A stretch of 64,000 nucleotides of DNA, from NCBI GenBank assembly GCA_020073565.1, contig JAIQEY010000010.1:1-64000 (forward strand), read 5' to 3'. Each line of letters opens with the position of its first letter. Position 1 is the first letter of the stretch. Below are positions 46,559-55,099 of the stretch, piece by piece. The notes beneath the pieces were generated by a model. It saw only the letters and a program-made list of their open reading frames with translations, had not been told where the DNA came from and did not search any database. The stretch comes from Terriglobia bacterium (GTDB lineage: Bacteria > Acidobacteriota > Terriglobia > Terriglobales > Acidobacteriaceae). A program made the position numbers and the translations under genes.

Positions 46559-48211
46559 CTACGGGCTTTCCCAAACTTCCGTCCGGAAGAAATTGATGCT
46601 GACCGTCGCCAGTTCTGACGGTGGAAACTTGCATTGGTGTCGTTCGTCCGCCCAGAGGCCTGCTTCCCGGGCGCAGTCGAGGAACAACGGTAACTCAACC
46701 AAGTATTGGTCGGAGAATCCGTGCGTGCCGTCGTAAGCGACCGCGGGAGTGTGCTCCAGGTGTTTTGCCGTCACTTCGGGAGGCAGCGTGTGGAGTTCCA
46801 GGACGAGCAGTCCGAAACGGCCGACATAGGGCGCCCATCGGCGCAGGTGACGAACCAGATTTTCTTCCAGTTCGTCGCAGGGAATTTCTTCTCCCAGATG
46901 AGCGAACGCTCCCGTTGATCTTCCCGGACGCGCCCCGGATGCGTAGTTCGCCGGAGGAATATAAGGGCGGTTGTGGTCGAGGAACGACCGGACGTGGAGG
47001 AGATCGTGAATGTCCAGGTCCAGGGCTTCAAGGTCGCTGGCTAACTGCGCCGGACGATTGATGTCGCCCGAGATCACGTGATAAACGGGAATGCCGGCCT
47101 TACGCAATGTTTGCTTGGCTACGCGCCTTGCTACTTTGTTGAAATCCGCGCCCACCAGGACGAGGGGATCCTTGTCCAGAACCTGGCCGCGTACGGTGTG
47201 GTTCTTCACTACGAAGTAGAGATGCTCAAGAAAAGTAGCGTCGCCACATCCCATGTCGCAAATCCCGCGAGGTTGCAGATTGAGCGAGCGGTTGAAGATC
47301 TCGATGATGATCTCGTCGACTTTCTTGAAGTAAGTGCGGTGGGCGCCGCCGCTTCCCCACACGTTCATCCCGCGATTAACGAGCAACTCAACGCCGCTTT
47401 CGTCGAGTCGCGAGATCCGTGCATTGCCAAACAGCAGCGTGCTCAGGTTGTCGAAGAGAGGCAGATAGGAAATGGTCACGCCATAAGAGGTTGCAATCTG
47501 GGCGGCGTAGCGGCCGCATGGGGTGAGGCTCACAGTGTTTTTGTCGCGCACGATCCAGCCTTGGGCGGCGAGCAGATCGAGGATGTACGCGAAACTGGCG
47601 CGATTGGCGGAAATCGAGTTCACGTCCACGGGCCCCTGCTCGAGTTGAGCAAGGATGCCGCCGCGCGCCAGAGCCACCATGGTTGGACCAATGATCATGC
47701 CATCGAGGTGCCTGCAAATCTGATTCCGTACCTGTTCGGCGACTGGGTCCGATTGCGGTTGCAGGCCCCATTGTTCCTTCGACCGGCGAACCAGTTCTTG
47801 CAAAGAAGGGAGCATGGGGCGATCGGATTCGCCGAACAAAAAGTCTTCGAGGAAAATTGCTTTTGAGACGAAGGAGAGCACTTCGCCGTAGAGGAGCGGC
47901 GCCATGCTGAGGGCGATCTTCCCTTCGTGAGTCAGCGAGTAGCACGGCGGGCGGCCATGTTCGACCCGCTGCCGCAGCCAACCGCACGATGACAGCAGGC
48001 GAAGAGCCGCACGCAGGTAGCCCCGATTGGCGCGGGTCTGATCAAGGACATGATCGAGTTCGACCCACTCGTCGCCCGCCTCGAACAGATCGAAGACGCG
48101 CCGGTCCCACAGCGCTTTGACAGTGGGCGCCAGAACAACGCCGGCCAGGTGTCCGAAAACGACGGCGCGGATCTGCGCTTTTTCCGCGTCGCTGATGGAT
48201 GGAGTCCCCAT
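46559..48211 (-). CDS. SAM-dependent methyltransferase with two winged-helix-like N-terminal segments
   Basis: 550 residues. The SAM motif I is ICDMGCGDATFLEHLY (about residues 315-330), with later LVGADFNKVARRVAKQTL and DIHDLLHVRSFLDHNRPY. Before it, two similar segments look like winged helices of the O-methyltransferase dimerisation type: APTVKALWDRRVFDLFEAGD...YLRAALRLLSSCGWL and GPTMVALARGGILAQLEQGP...FAYILDLLAAQGWIV. The duplication makes it longer than a usual O-methyltransferase (350-400). The MetE-like gene on the same strand ends 12 bases upstream, so the two form an operon. The acceptor substrate is unknown, perhaps an aromatic hydroxyl. Confidence 0.75.
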   Translation of the reverse strand: MGTPSISDAEKAQIRAVVFGHLAGVVLAPTVKALWDRRVFDLFEAGDEWVELDHVLDQTRANRGYLRAALRLLSSCGWLRQRVEHGRPPCYSLTHEGKIALSMAPLLYGEVLSFVSKAIFLEDFLFGESDRPMLPSLQELVRRSKEQWGLQPQSDPVAEQVRNQICRHLDGMIIGPTMVALARGGILAQLEQGPVDVNSISANRASFAYILDLLAAQGWIVRDKNTVSLTPCGRYAAQIATSYGVTISYLPLFDNLSTLLFGNARISRLDESGVELLVNRGMNVWGSGGAHRTYFKKVDEIIIEIFNRSLNLQPRGICDMGCGDATFLEHLYFVVKNHTVRGQVLDKDPLVLVGADFNKVARRVAKQTLRKAGIPVYHVISGDINRPAQLASDLEALDLDIHDLLHVRSFLDHNRPYIPPANYASGARPGRSTGAFAHLGEEIPCDELEENLVRHLRRWAPYVGRFGLLVLELHTLPPEVTAKHLEHTPAVAYDGTHGFSDQYLVELPLFLDCAREAGLWADERHQCKFPPSELATVSINFFRTEVWESP

Positions 48212-48223
48212 GGCTGCCGTCCC

Positions 48224-49225
48224 CTAGGCTCTCCCTTCAAAAAGGTTTCTTCCCTCGACCAAGGCCCGCATCTTGCGGTCGGCGACACTGCGCTGCAGCA
48301 TCCAGAAGCCACAATCGGGATGGACGTAGCGCAGGCGCTCGGGCCCCAACGTCTTCACGACCTTTTCGATGCGCGAGGCGATCAGCTCAGGGCTTTCGAC
48401 CTCGTTGTCCTTGATGTCAACAAGGCCGATTCCCAAGGCGATCTTCGGGTCGAGATCAGAAAAAACCTCCAGTTCGTCATAGCCGCGACGCGCAAATTCC
48501 AGCACCAGGTGATCGGCATGCAGCGCATTGAGAAAAGGAATCAGATCGCGCCAGAAGCCACGCAGCATAGGCTGTCCACCGTAGTTGCCGAAGCAGATGT
48601 GCACTGCGCTCTCATTGAGGACGCCGTCGAGAACATGGTTGATCGCTTCGGCGGCCCAGGAAGAATCCTGGGGATAGCCAGCGATGCAGGCTTCGTCGAG
48701 TTGCACCGTGTCGGCTTCCACGAGTTCAATCTGGCGACGCAGCACACCGGCAACCTCCATGGCCAACTCGGGAATGTCTTTGTAGAAGCAGTTGGTCACC
48801 ATGCGCGAGAGCATGTGTGGTCCGGTGCACGTGAACTTCAGCGAAGTTCGAGTGAGCGTGGCAACCAGTTCGTAGTCGCGAGGCAGGTTGAGCGTACCCT
48901 CGCCAATTTTGCCGACCACCATGCCGGCGGTCAGCAAACCCTGACTGGAAGCGCGGTCCGCGCGATAGCGGTCGAAGTCCGACGTCGCAAAATGGCTGCG
49001 GATCCCCTCCATTTGGGACACAAAATAGTCCACCATGCCGTTCGTCTCGGGATGGCTGGGATCAAAACGAACGAGCTCTCCATCGGTGATCAAGTCAAGC
49101 CCCGCCAGTTCCTGGGTCTTGAGCACGGTCATGATGGCATCTCGCAGTACCAGGCGCGAAGTGTTGCCCACCAGCCACGAAGGAACGGGATAGCTACCGA
49201 CTACCGTGGCTTTGATGCGCGTCAT
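48224..49225 (-). CDS. MetE-like (cobalamin-independent methionine synthase II) family zinc methyltransferase
   Basis: 333 residues from the ATG at 49225. The fold is the C-terminal MetE barrel: the N-terminus TRIKATVVGSYPVPSWLVG and TDGELVRFD are typical. Zinc ligands of MetE are all present: H209 and C211 (VHICFGNYGG), E243 (LEFARRGYD) and C305 (HPDCGFW). The N-terminal folate-binding half of full MetE is absent, so the methyl donor may not be methyl-folate. It is first in a two-gene operon with the methyltransferase and divergent from a second MetE-like gene. Thiol or homocysteine methylation, or a related alkyl transfer as in epoxyalkane-CoM transferase, is possible. Confidence 0.83.
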   Translation of the reverse strand: MTRIKATVVGSYPVPSWLVGNTSRLVLRDAIMTVLKTQELAGLDLITDGELVRFDPSHPETNGMVDYFVSQMEGIRSHFATSDFDRYRADRASSQGLLTAGMVVGKIGEGTLNLPRDYELVATLTRTSLKFTCTGPHMLSRMVTNCFYKDIPELAMEVAGVLRRQIELVEADTVQLDEACIAGYPQDSSWAAEAINHVLDGVLNESAVHICFGNYGGQPMLRGFWRDLIPFLNALHADHLVLEFARRGYDELEVFSDLDPKIALGIGLVDIKDNEVESPELIASRIEKVVKTLGPERLRYVHPDCGFWMLQRSVADRKMRALVEGRNLFEGRA

Positions 49226-49432
49226 CGGATCTCTCGCATAGCTACGCGTACCTCCGTCGCGCGTCATGATAACCCGAGGTACTTCTTCTTTCAGTAGGGC
49301 ACTTGAAAGTAACCGGTTGTAGGCAGCCAAGAAGTCGGATAAATTGATGCCCGCTTTTGGAAAGATTCAGCCGCACCCCGGATTGCGTTTTCGACACGGG
49401 TGCTGAGAGAGTCGGCCCTTGGGAGGTATCGC

Positions 49433-50539
49433 GTGTACCGCAGTGACGTAGTAGGGAGCCTGTTACGCCCGCCTTACCTGAAGGAAGCGCGAGAACTGCA
49501 TGCGGCAGGCAAAATCTCGGATGCCGCTTTCAAACAAGTCGAAGATCGAGCGGTGGACGAATGCGTTGACCTGCAGATTCGCACTGGCATTGAGGTGCTC
49601 ACCGACGGAGAAGTACGCCGCTACGCCTTCTACGGGCACTTGATCGACGCGGTCGAGGGCTTCGACAAATACGGCGGCTGGGCAATTCCGTTTCGCGATG
49701 AGAAGGGTGAGCAATTAGTCCTGCCGCGCCCGGTAGTGGTTTCGAAGTTACGCCGCAAACGGCCCTTGTGCGCGGAGGAGTTCACCTACGTCCGCGCGCG
49801 CACCAAGCACCCCGCCAAAACCACCATGATCAGCGCGCAGCAGGCCGCGGCCTATTACGACAGCAACAAGTCTTCTGGATCTTATGCCACGGTTGACGCC
49901 TACTTGGCGGACCTCGTCGGGATCTTGCGGGATGAGGTGGAGGAACTGATCCGGCTGGGCTGTACTTACATTCAGATCGACTCTCCGCAATACACCGCAC
50001 TCCTGGACCCGGACTTGCGCGAGGGATACCGGAAGCGCGGCAATGATCCCGATCGTTTGCTCGACTTGTCTATCGAGATGGACAACGCCGTAGTCGGAGA
50101 TCATCCCGGCATCACCTTCGGCCTGCACCTCTGCCGCGGAAACAACCAGAGCAAGTTCTACGCCGCCGGCGACTACGGCCCGATCACAAAAGTGTTTCGC
50201 AATACAAAGTTCCACAGATTCCTGCTGGAATATGACGACGAGCGTTCCGGCGGTTTCGAGCCGCTGCGCCAGATGCCAGCAGACCGAACGGTTGTGCTCG
50301 GTCTGATCAGTTCCAAGAAGCCAGACTTGGAGAGCAAGGACGAACTGAAGCAACGGATTGAGGCCGCATCTGCCTTTGTTCCGCTGGAACGGCTTGCCCT
50401 CAGTCCGCAGTGCGGTTTCGCCTCCACCATGGAAGGCAATGCCCTTACGCCTGCGGACCAGGAGGCGAAACTCCGCTTGGTGGCCGAAACAGCGCAGGAA
50501 GTCTGGGGCAAGTCCGTCTCACTGGCGCACAGCGCCTGA
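49433..50539 (+). CDS. Second MetE-like zinc methyltransferase
   Basis: 368 residues from a GTG at 49433, which has GGGAGG six bases upstream. N-terminus MYRSDVVGSLLRPPYLKEAR, TDGEVRRYAFYG, then zinc ligands H232 and C234 (GLHLCRGN), E266 (LLEYDDERSG) and C327 (SPQCGF). Such single-barrel proteins (often named methionine synthase II or YxjG/YxjH-like) handle methyl transfer to a thiol. It is the divergent partner of the MetE-like gene at 48224, with a 207-base shared promoter region without a recognisable SAM or cobalamin riboswitch. Its location within an aromatic cluster suggests methyl-group disposal from methoxy-aromatics, unproven. Confidence 0.85.
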   Translation: MYRSDVVGSLLRPPYLKEARELHAAGKISDAAFKQVEDRAVDECVDLQIRTGIEVLTDGEVRRYAFYGHLIDAVEGFDKYGGWAIPFRDEKGEQLVLPRPVVVSKLRRKRPLCAEEFTYVRARTKHPAKTTMISAQQAAAYYDSNKSSGSYATVDAYLADLVGILRDEVEELIRLGCTYIQIDSPQYTALLDPDLREGYRKRGNDPDRLLDLSIEMDNAVVGDHPGITFGLHLCRGNNQSKFYAAGDYGPITKVFRNTKFHRFLLEYDDERSGGFEPLRQMPADRTVVLGLISSKKPDLESKDELKQRIEAASAFVPLERLALSPQCGFASTMEGNALTPADQEAKLRLVAETAQEVWGKSVSLAHSA

Positions 50540-50696
50540 GAAGTTAGGTGGGTTAGGTTTTTTTTCACGTAACGATGCGCCGCGGGTCGCGGCGCCGGAT
50601 GTTCGAACGGGTGGGGATGGTAGGAATCCAGACCTAGCTGGAGGCGTAAAGCTCTGTGTTCTGCGGTTGGAAAAAGGCTGTTATGTTCGCAAAATC

Positions 50697-50714
50697 GAAC
50701 GTACGTTCGCTCGA
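50697..50714. promoter_or_regulatory. TetR-type operator, site B (second receptor operon)
   Basis: GAACGTACGTTCGCTCGA. With the C at 50696 the core CGAACGTACGTTCG is a perfect 14-bp palindrome. It lies 15 bases before the AGGAGG-led receptor start. It fits the CNAACGNNCGTTNG pattern that I recall for Thermus PaaR. Confidence 0.65.
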
Positions 50715-50729
50715 ATGACAGGAGGTCCT

Positions 50730-53700
50730 ATGAGCTCACGTCGGCTGTTTGCCTGCTGGTGTGGCCTGTTGGTGGCTTTGGTTTGGACTCAATATGCCGC
50801 AGCCCAAGCCACGATCAGCTATGCCTTGCTGAATGGAACCGTGACGGACGAGGCGGGACGAACTGTTGCCCAAGCCAAAATCACCGTCCGCGCGCTCGAT
50901 ACTAACCAGACCTTCACCGCAGTATCGAACGATGCCGGGTTTTACGCGGTGCCCAGTCTGCCGCCAGGACAGTACGAACTCTCGGTGAGTTCCGCAGGCT
51001 TCGGAACATATACGCGCACGGGCGTCGTGTTGACAGTCGGTCAAACCGCTACCATCAACGTGACTCTCAAGGTAGCTGCGGTCAAGGAGGTGGTTGTTGT
51101 CAGCACCGAGGCGCCGGCCGTGGAGGGGACCCGCTCCGAGGTGAGCCAGGTCATCGATACCAGGCAGATCGCGAACCTGCCAATCAGCGGCCGGCTTTTC
51201 ACCGACTTCGCGCTGCTCACTCCCAGCGTGGCCACCAGTCGAACCGCCCTGGGAACAACCTTCACCGAGTTCGAGGTCACACAAATCTCTTTCGGGGGCA
51301 TGCGTTCGTTCAGCAATGAGATCACGGTGGACGGTGCCGATTTCGTCAACACCATTACCGGTGTTCAGCGCGCCACGCCCCCGCAGGATGCCGTGCAGGA
51401 ATTCCGCGTTGTGAACAACAGTTTCGGAGCGGAATACGGCCGGGCGCTCGGCGGCATTGTCAACATCGTTACCCGGTCTGGCACGAACGAGCTTCACGGT
51501 TCGGTGTATGACTACCTGCAGAGCAGCGCCGTCGACGCACGCTCGCTGCTGCAGCCAGCGCCGTTACCTCACGAATTGCGCGAGAATCAGTTTGGCGCCA
51601 CCCTCGGCGGTCCGATCCAGAAAGACAAAACCTTTTTCTTCCTGAACTACGAGGGGAAACGGCGCGCTGCTTCTCCCACCTATGCCCCGGACCTGTTCGC
51701 GCAAATTGATGAAATCGATCTGGCCAAGAGCTATATGGGGCTCTCGCCCGAGGGCTGCAATCTCAAGCCTGCGCAATGCACGGGTTCGCCCGTCTCTTAT
51801 CTTCAGTCGGTCCTGAAGACGGTCGACAACGATTACGGCTTTGCGAAACTCGATCATCAGATCAACACCAATAACCGCTTCGCGCTGCGTTACGTCGTCG
51901 AGGATGCGCGCGATCTGGGAGAACTGATCGGCAACACGGAAGATGGCGGCGGCATTGGTACTCCGAGCGGGGCACGCAATCTTTTCATCCGCGACCAATC
52001 GCTGGTGGGCACGTTGAATTCGGTGCTCAGACCGAACCTGGTCAATACCGTCCTGGGACAGTACTCAAGACGCCACTACAACTTCCCTGGAGCTACCGGC
52101 GAACCCGACTTGAGCGTCGTCAACAACCTGGAGTTTGGGCACAACTTCGGTACCTACGACGCGATCTACGAGAGCCGGGCACAATACGCCGACTCTATCT
52201 ACTGGGTCAAAGGCAACCACGTCGCCAAGTTTGGATTCGATGGCAACAACGTGTGGAGCTACAACAACTACCCGGGGTTCACGCCGGAGCGGATGCTATT
52301 TCCGACTCTCGACTGCGTTTACGCGTTTGCCGACACAGTGAGCCTTTTGACGACGGGCACGTATGGAACGATTCCGGTTCCGGACAAGGGCTGTCCGCTT
52401 GGCACCCAAGCCGATGGACTAGCATTCATGTACTGGGGAATTGCGGTTCCGCGAACCGGTTTCACGAACGGATACCAGCCGCTTCCGCCGACCGATGGGG
52501 GCTTCGGCAGCGGATGGCCTAACGCATTTCCAACCAACATGTATTCCAACTTCGCTTATACCTTGAACCACGGCTACTTTGGATTCTTTGGACAGGATCA
52601 GTGGCGAGTCACTCCCAAGTTGACTGTGAATTACGGCTTGCGCTGGGACTTCGAAACCGGATTGGGGAACGTAATCAACTCGGACTACCGGGCCTTTCAA
52701 CCACGTATCGGATTTGCCTACTCGCCGGACTCGAAGACGGTCATCCGCGCGGGCTTTGGGATGTTTTACGATCGCAATAACATGACTTTCTTCTTCACCA
52801 CCGGAAACCAGAAGACACTTCCCGGATACCTCTGCAACCCGCCGAGTGCCGACCCCGGTTGCGCCGCAAACGGATTTGCGTCGGGAGTAGCCGCTCCGAT
52901 GATCCACAAAGGAGCGGAGAACGGCGGCTGGCAATTGTCTGCCGCCCCAGGGTTCCCGGGCACGCCTTCCCTCCCTTGCCCGGTCTTGGGTATACCGCAA
53001 TCACTTTGCGATCAACTTCCCGACCCCGACCCCTTAAAAAAGACCATAAGCATCGCCGCTCTTCAGGCTCTCGGCATCCTCGCCGCTGGTCCCCAAGCTT
53101 ACCCTACGGTAAGTCTAACCGGGCCGTGCACTGCTAATCCCTTTAGCGGGGCGCCGACTGGAGCCTGCGGCGTCGGCTCCGGTGGCATCCAGAAGGACGG
53201 CCGGCTTCCCTATGCCGAACAGGGCAGCATCCAAATCGATCGCCAGATCGGAAAAGGCCTCACGCTCCAGTTGGGATATCTCTTCGTGGGGGCGCACAAA
53301 CTGGTTCGAGGTAACAACCTCAATATCCCGTGCCCACAGGGTACGGCCAAAGCCGCCAATCCTTACTATGCCCAAGGGCTCCTCAATCCGGACGGCAGCC
53401 TCACACCTTGCGAGGGAACTCCGAGCCCTGGACCCTTCGGATTGGGTCCGTTTTTCGCCACGTTAGCCAATCCTTCTGGATTGGAATTTGGTGTGCCCGG
53501 GGGAGTCGGTGCTCCGCCGACGCTCAGCGGCGGCCTTCTCGACTACAACAACAACGTGGCCAACGCCGTTTACCACGGCTTGACTTTCACCGCGCAGGAG
53601 CGCATGAAATATTTCCGGATGACCGCCAACTATACGTATTCCCACACCATCGACAACGGGAATTTCACCACTTTTATCAACCTGCCCGTTAACCAGTTCG

Positions 53701-54377
53701 ACTACGGTAACGAGCGGGCCAACTCCAACCAGGATCTGCGCCACAACCTAGTGACGAACTTCACCGCGACCCCGCCCGAGCACAGTTTCCTGCGCAACTT
53801 CGAACTCAGCGGCATTGTCACGATACAGTCGGGTCGGCCCTTCACCTTGTTCGTCGGGCAAAATACGTTTGGCGATGTTGCCGGCCTGAGCACGGATCGT
53901 GTCGGCGGACCACCCGTTGCCGGCAGCTGTTCTTCCGTCTCGAACTGCTCAACGACCGTCAGCAGAAACACCTACGTCGGCGCCCCGCTGCGTTCCTTGG
54001 ATCTGCGCCTGTCGCGGAAGTTTCGCGTGGGCGAGGGCAAGCAACTCGACTTTGGTGTCGACTTTTTTAACGTGCTCAACCACCCGAACGTGGATGAAGT
54101 GAGTTCGGTTTACGGCTCCCCGGCTTTCTGCGGGGCTAGTCCGGCCATTCCTCGCCACTACAACGACTCGATCACGCGGGCCATCCAGTCGCAAGATACG
54201 TCGGTGTCGTGCGCGACGCAGCAGGCCGTAATAGACGCGCCGGGACCTCCGGGATTGTGGATCATAGATGGGCTTTTGCCGGTCGCGATTCCCCCTTCTC
54301 CGAATCCGACTTTCGGCAAGCCAAGAACTGTCTTCAACCCGCGCCAGTTGCAATTCTCGTTGAAGTTCTCATTTTGA
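50730..54377 (+). CDS. Oar-like TonB-dependent receptor, second paralogue
   Basis: 1215 residues from the ATG at 50730 (AGGAGG upstream). Signal peptide MSSRRLFACWCGLLVALVWT to AAAQA; regulatory Ig-like domain LLNGTVTDEAGRTVAQAKIT; plug with QIANLPISGRLFTDFALLTP and FGAEYGRALGGIVNIVTRSG; barrel ending in RQLQFSLKFSF. It closely resembles the 19848-23132 receptor over the whole length and is longer by inserts in the barrel. The next gene encodes a cytochrome c paralogous to the one beside the first receptor, so the receptor-cytochrome pair was duplicated as a unit. A TetR-type palindrome precedes it. The cargo is probably an aromatic compound. Confidence 0.9.
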   Translation: MSSRRLFACWCGLLVALVWTQYAAAQATISYALLNGTVTDEAGRTVAQAKITVRALDTNQTFTAVSNDAGFYAVPSLPPGQYELSVSSAGFGTYTRTGVVLTVGQTATINVTLKVAAVKEVVVVSTEAPAVEGTRSEVSQVIDTRQIANLPISGRLFTDFALLTPSVATSRTALGTTFTEFEVTQISFGGMRSFSNEITVDGADFVNTITGVQRATPPQDAVQEFRVVNNSFGAEYGRALGGIVNIVTRSGTNELHGSVYDYLQSSAVDARSLLQPAPLPHELRENQFGATLGGPIQKDKTFFFLNYEGKRRAASPTYAPDLFAQIDEIDLAKSYMGLSPEGCNLKPAQCTGSPVSYLQSVLKTVDNDYGFAKLDHQINTNNRFALRYVVEDARDLGELIGNTEDGGGIGTPSGARNLFIRDQSLVGTLNSVLRPNLVNTVLGQYSRRHYNFPGATGEPDLSVVNNLEFGHNFGTYDAIYESRAQYADSIYWVKGNHVAKFGFDGNNVWSYNNYPGFTPERMLFPTLDCVYAFADTVSLLTTGTYGTIPVPDKGCPLGTQADGLAFMYWGIAVPRTGFTNGYQPLPPTDGGFGSGWPNAFPTNMYSNFAYTLNHGYFGFFGQDQWRVTPKLTVNYGLRWDFETGLGNVINSDYRAFQPRIGFAYSPDSKTVIRAGFGMFYDRNNMTFFFTTGNQKTLPGYLCNPPSADPGCAANGFASGVAAPMIHKGAENGGWQLSAAPGFPGTPSLPCPVLGIPQSLCDQLPDPDPLKKTISIAALQALGILAAGPQAYPTVSLTGPCTANPFSGAPTGACGVGSGGIQKDGRLPYAEQGSIQIDRQIGKGLTLQLGYLFVGAHKLVRGNNLNIPCPQGTAKAANPYYAQGLLNPDGSLTPCEGTPSPGPFGLGPFFATLANPSGLEFGVPGGVGAPPTLSGGLLDYNNNVANAVYHGLTFTAQERMKYFRMTANYTYSHTIDNGNFTTFINLPVNQFDYGNERANSNQDLRHNLVTNFTATPPEHSFLRNFELSGIVTIQSGRPFTLFVGQNTFGDVAGLSTDRVGGPPVAGSCSSVSNCSTTVSRNTYVGAPLRSLDLRLSRKFRVGEGKQLDFGVDFFNVLNHPNVDEVSSVYGSPAFCGASPAIPRHYNDSITRAIQSQDTSVSCATQQAVIDAPGPPGLWIIDGLLPVAIPPSPNPTFGKPRTVFNPRQLQFSLKFSF

Positions 54378-54505
54378 GGGGCCACAGCCACGCTGGCCGT
54401 TCGCTCCCCCGAGCGGCCAGTGTGGCGGTCGTGTTCTACTTCAAGCATCGGTCACGCGAGGACGCCACGGACAACAGAAACCTCGGCGACCACAGGAGGG
54501 ATCAA

Positions 54506-54940
54506 ATGGGTATGCGCTATTTCGCTTGCTGGGTGACGCTGGTCCTCGCAAGCATGACGGTTGCCTCAGCACAGGAAGCAAAAACTCAAGTCAAACATGA
54601 GGCGGCGCCAGCAACCTCGCCCGCATCCGGCAAGGATATGTTCGTGAGTTACTGTGCCTCCTGCCACGGTAAGGACGCAAAAGGCGACGGCCCAGCCGCA
54701 GGCGCGCTGAAATCGCTGCCTGCCGATTTGACCACCCTGACCAAACGCAATGGCGGGAAATATCCATCGGACAAAGTGACCAGCATTCTACGCGGCCAAA
54801 CCAATCTGGTTCCTCACGGCGATCAGGAAATGCCCGTGTGGGGCCCAGTATTCTGGCGCATGAGCCAGGGCCACGAAGAGCAGGTGCAGCAACGCATCGC
54901 GAACCTGAACAGGTATATAGAGTCCCTGCAGGCAAAGTAA
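54506..54940 (+). CDS. Exported monohaem cytochrome c, second paralogue
   Basis: 144 residues from an ATG with AGGAGG six bases upstream. Signal peptide MGMRYFACWVTLVLASMTVA. Haem motif C50-ASCH, with the sequence DMFVSYCASCHGKDAKGDGP; likely Met ligand in QEMPVWG. It ends [11 protein letters not shown]. It is near-identical in pattern to the cytochrome at 19323. It follows the second Oar receptor by 128 bases, consistent with one operon under the TetR site. It probably accepts electrons in the periplasm from a dehydrogenase acting on the imported substrate. Confidence 0.92.
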   Translation: MGMRYFACWVTLVLASMTVASAQEAKTQVKHEAAPATSPASGKDMFVSYCASCHGKDAKGDGPAAGALKSLPADLTTLTKRNGGKYPSDKVTSILRGQTNLVPHGDQEMPVWGPVFWRMSQGHEEQVQQRIANLNRYIESLQAK

Positions 54941-54948
54941 GCTCGTGT

Positions 54949-55064
54949 GGGGCGGACACTCCTGTCCGCCCCCGTGTCGCCCAGCAAAGCTGCACCTCGC
55001 CGCCAGTTCTCGCGACCGTAGCGCCGACGACCCGCCGGCTGTTCCGAGGGCGCCCCGCCCTCGG
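54949..55064. repeat. Two strong hairpins in the convergent gap
   Basis: GGGGCGGACA-CTCC-TGTCCGCCCC (54949-54972) and CCGAGGGCG-CCC-CGCCCTCGG (55044-55064) are perfect stems of 10 and 9 bp. They lie between the cytochrome and the converging CoA-ligase gene and may act as terminators. They resemble the other GC hairpin repeats of the window. Confidence 0.6.
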
Positions 55065-55099
55065 ACCGCAACGAGCGAGATGTGGAAGGCGATCCCGCT

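Noticed and set aside
49226-49432. Possible SAM or cobalamin riboswitch between the two MetE-like genes
   Set aside because: No conserved riboswitch core or paired helices could be traced; only the ribosome-binding sites are convincing.
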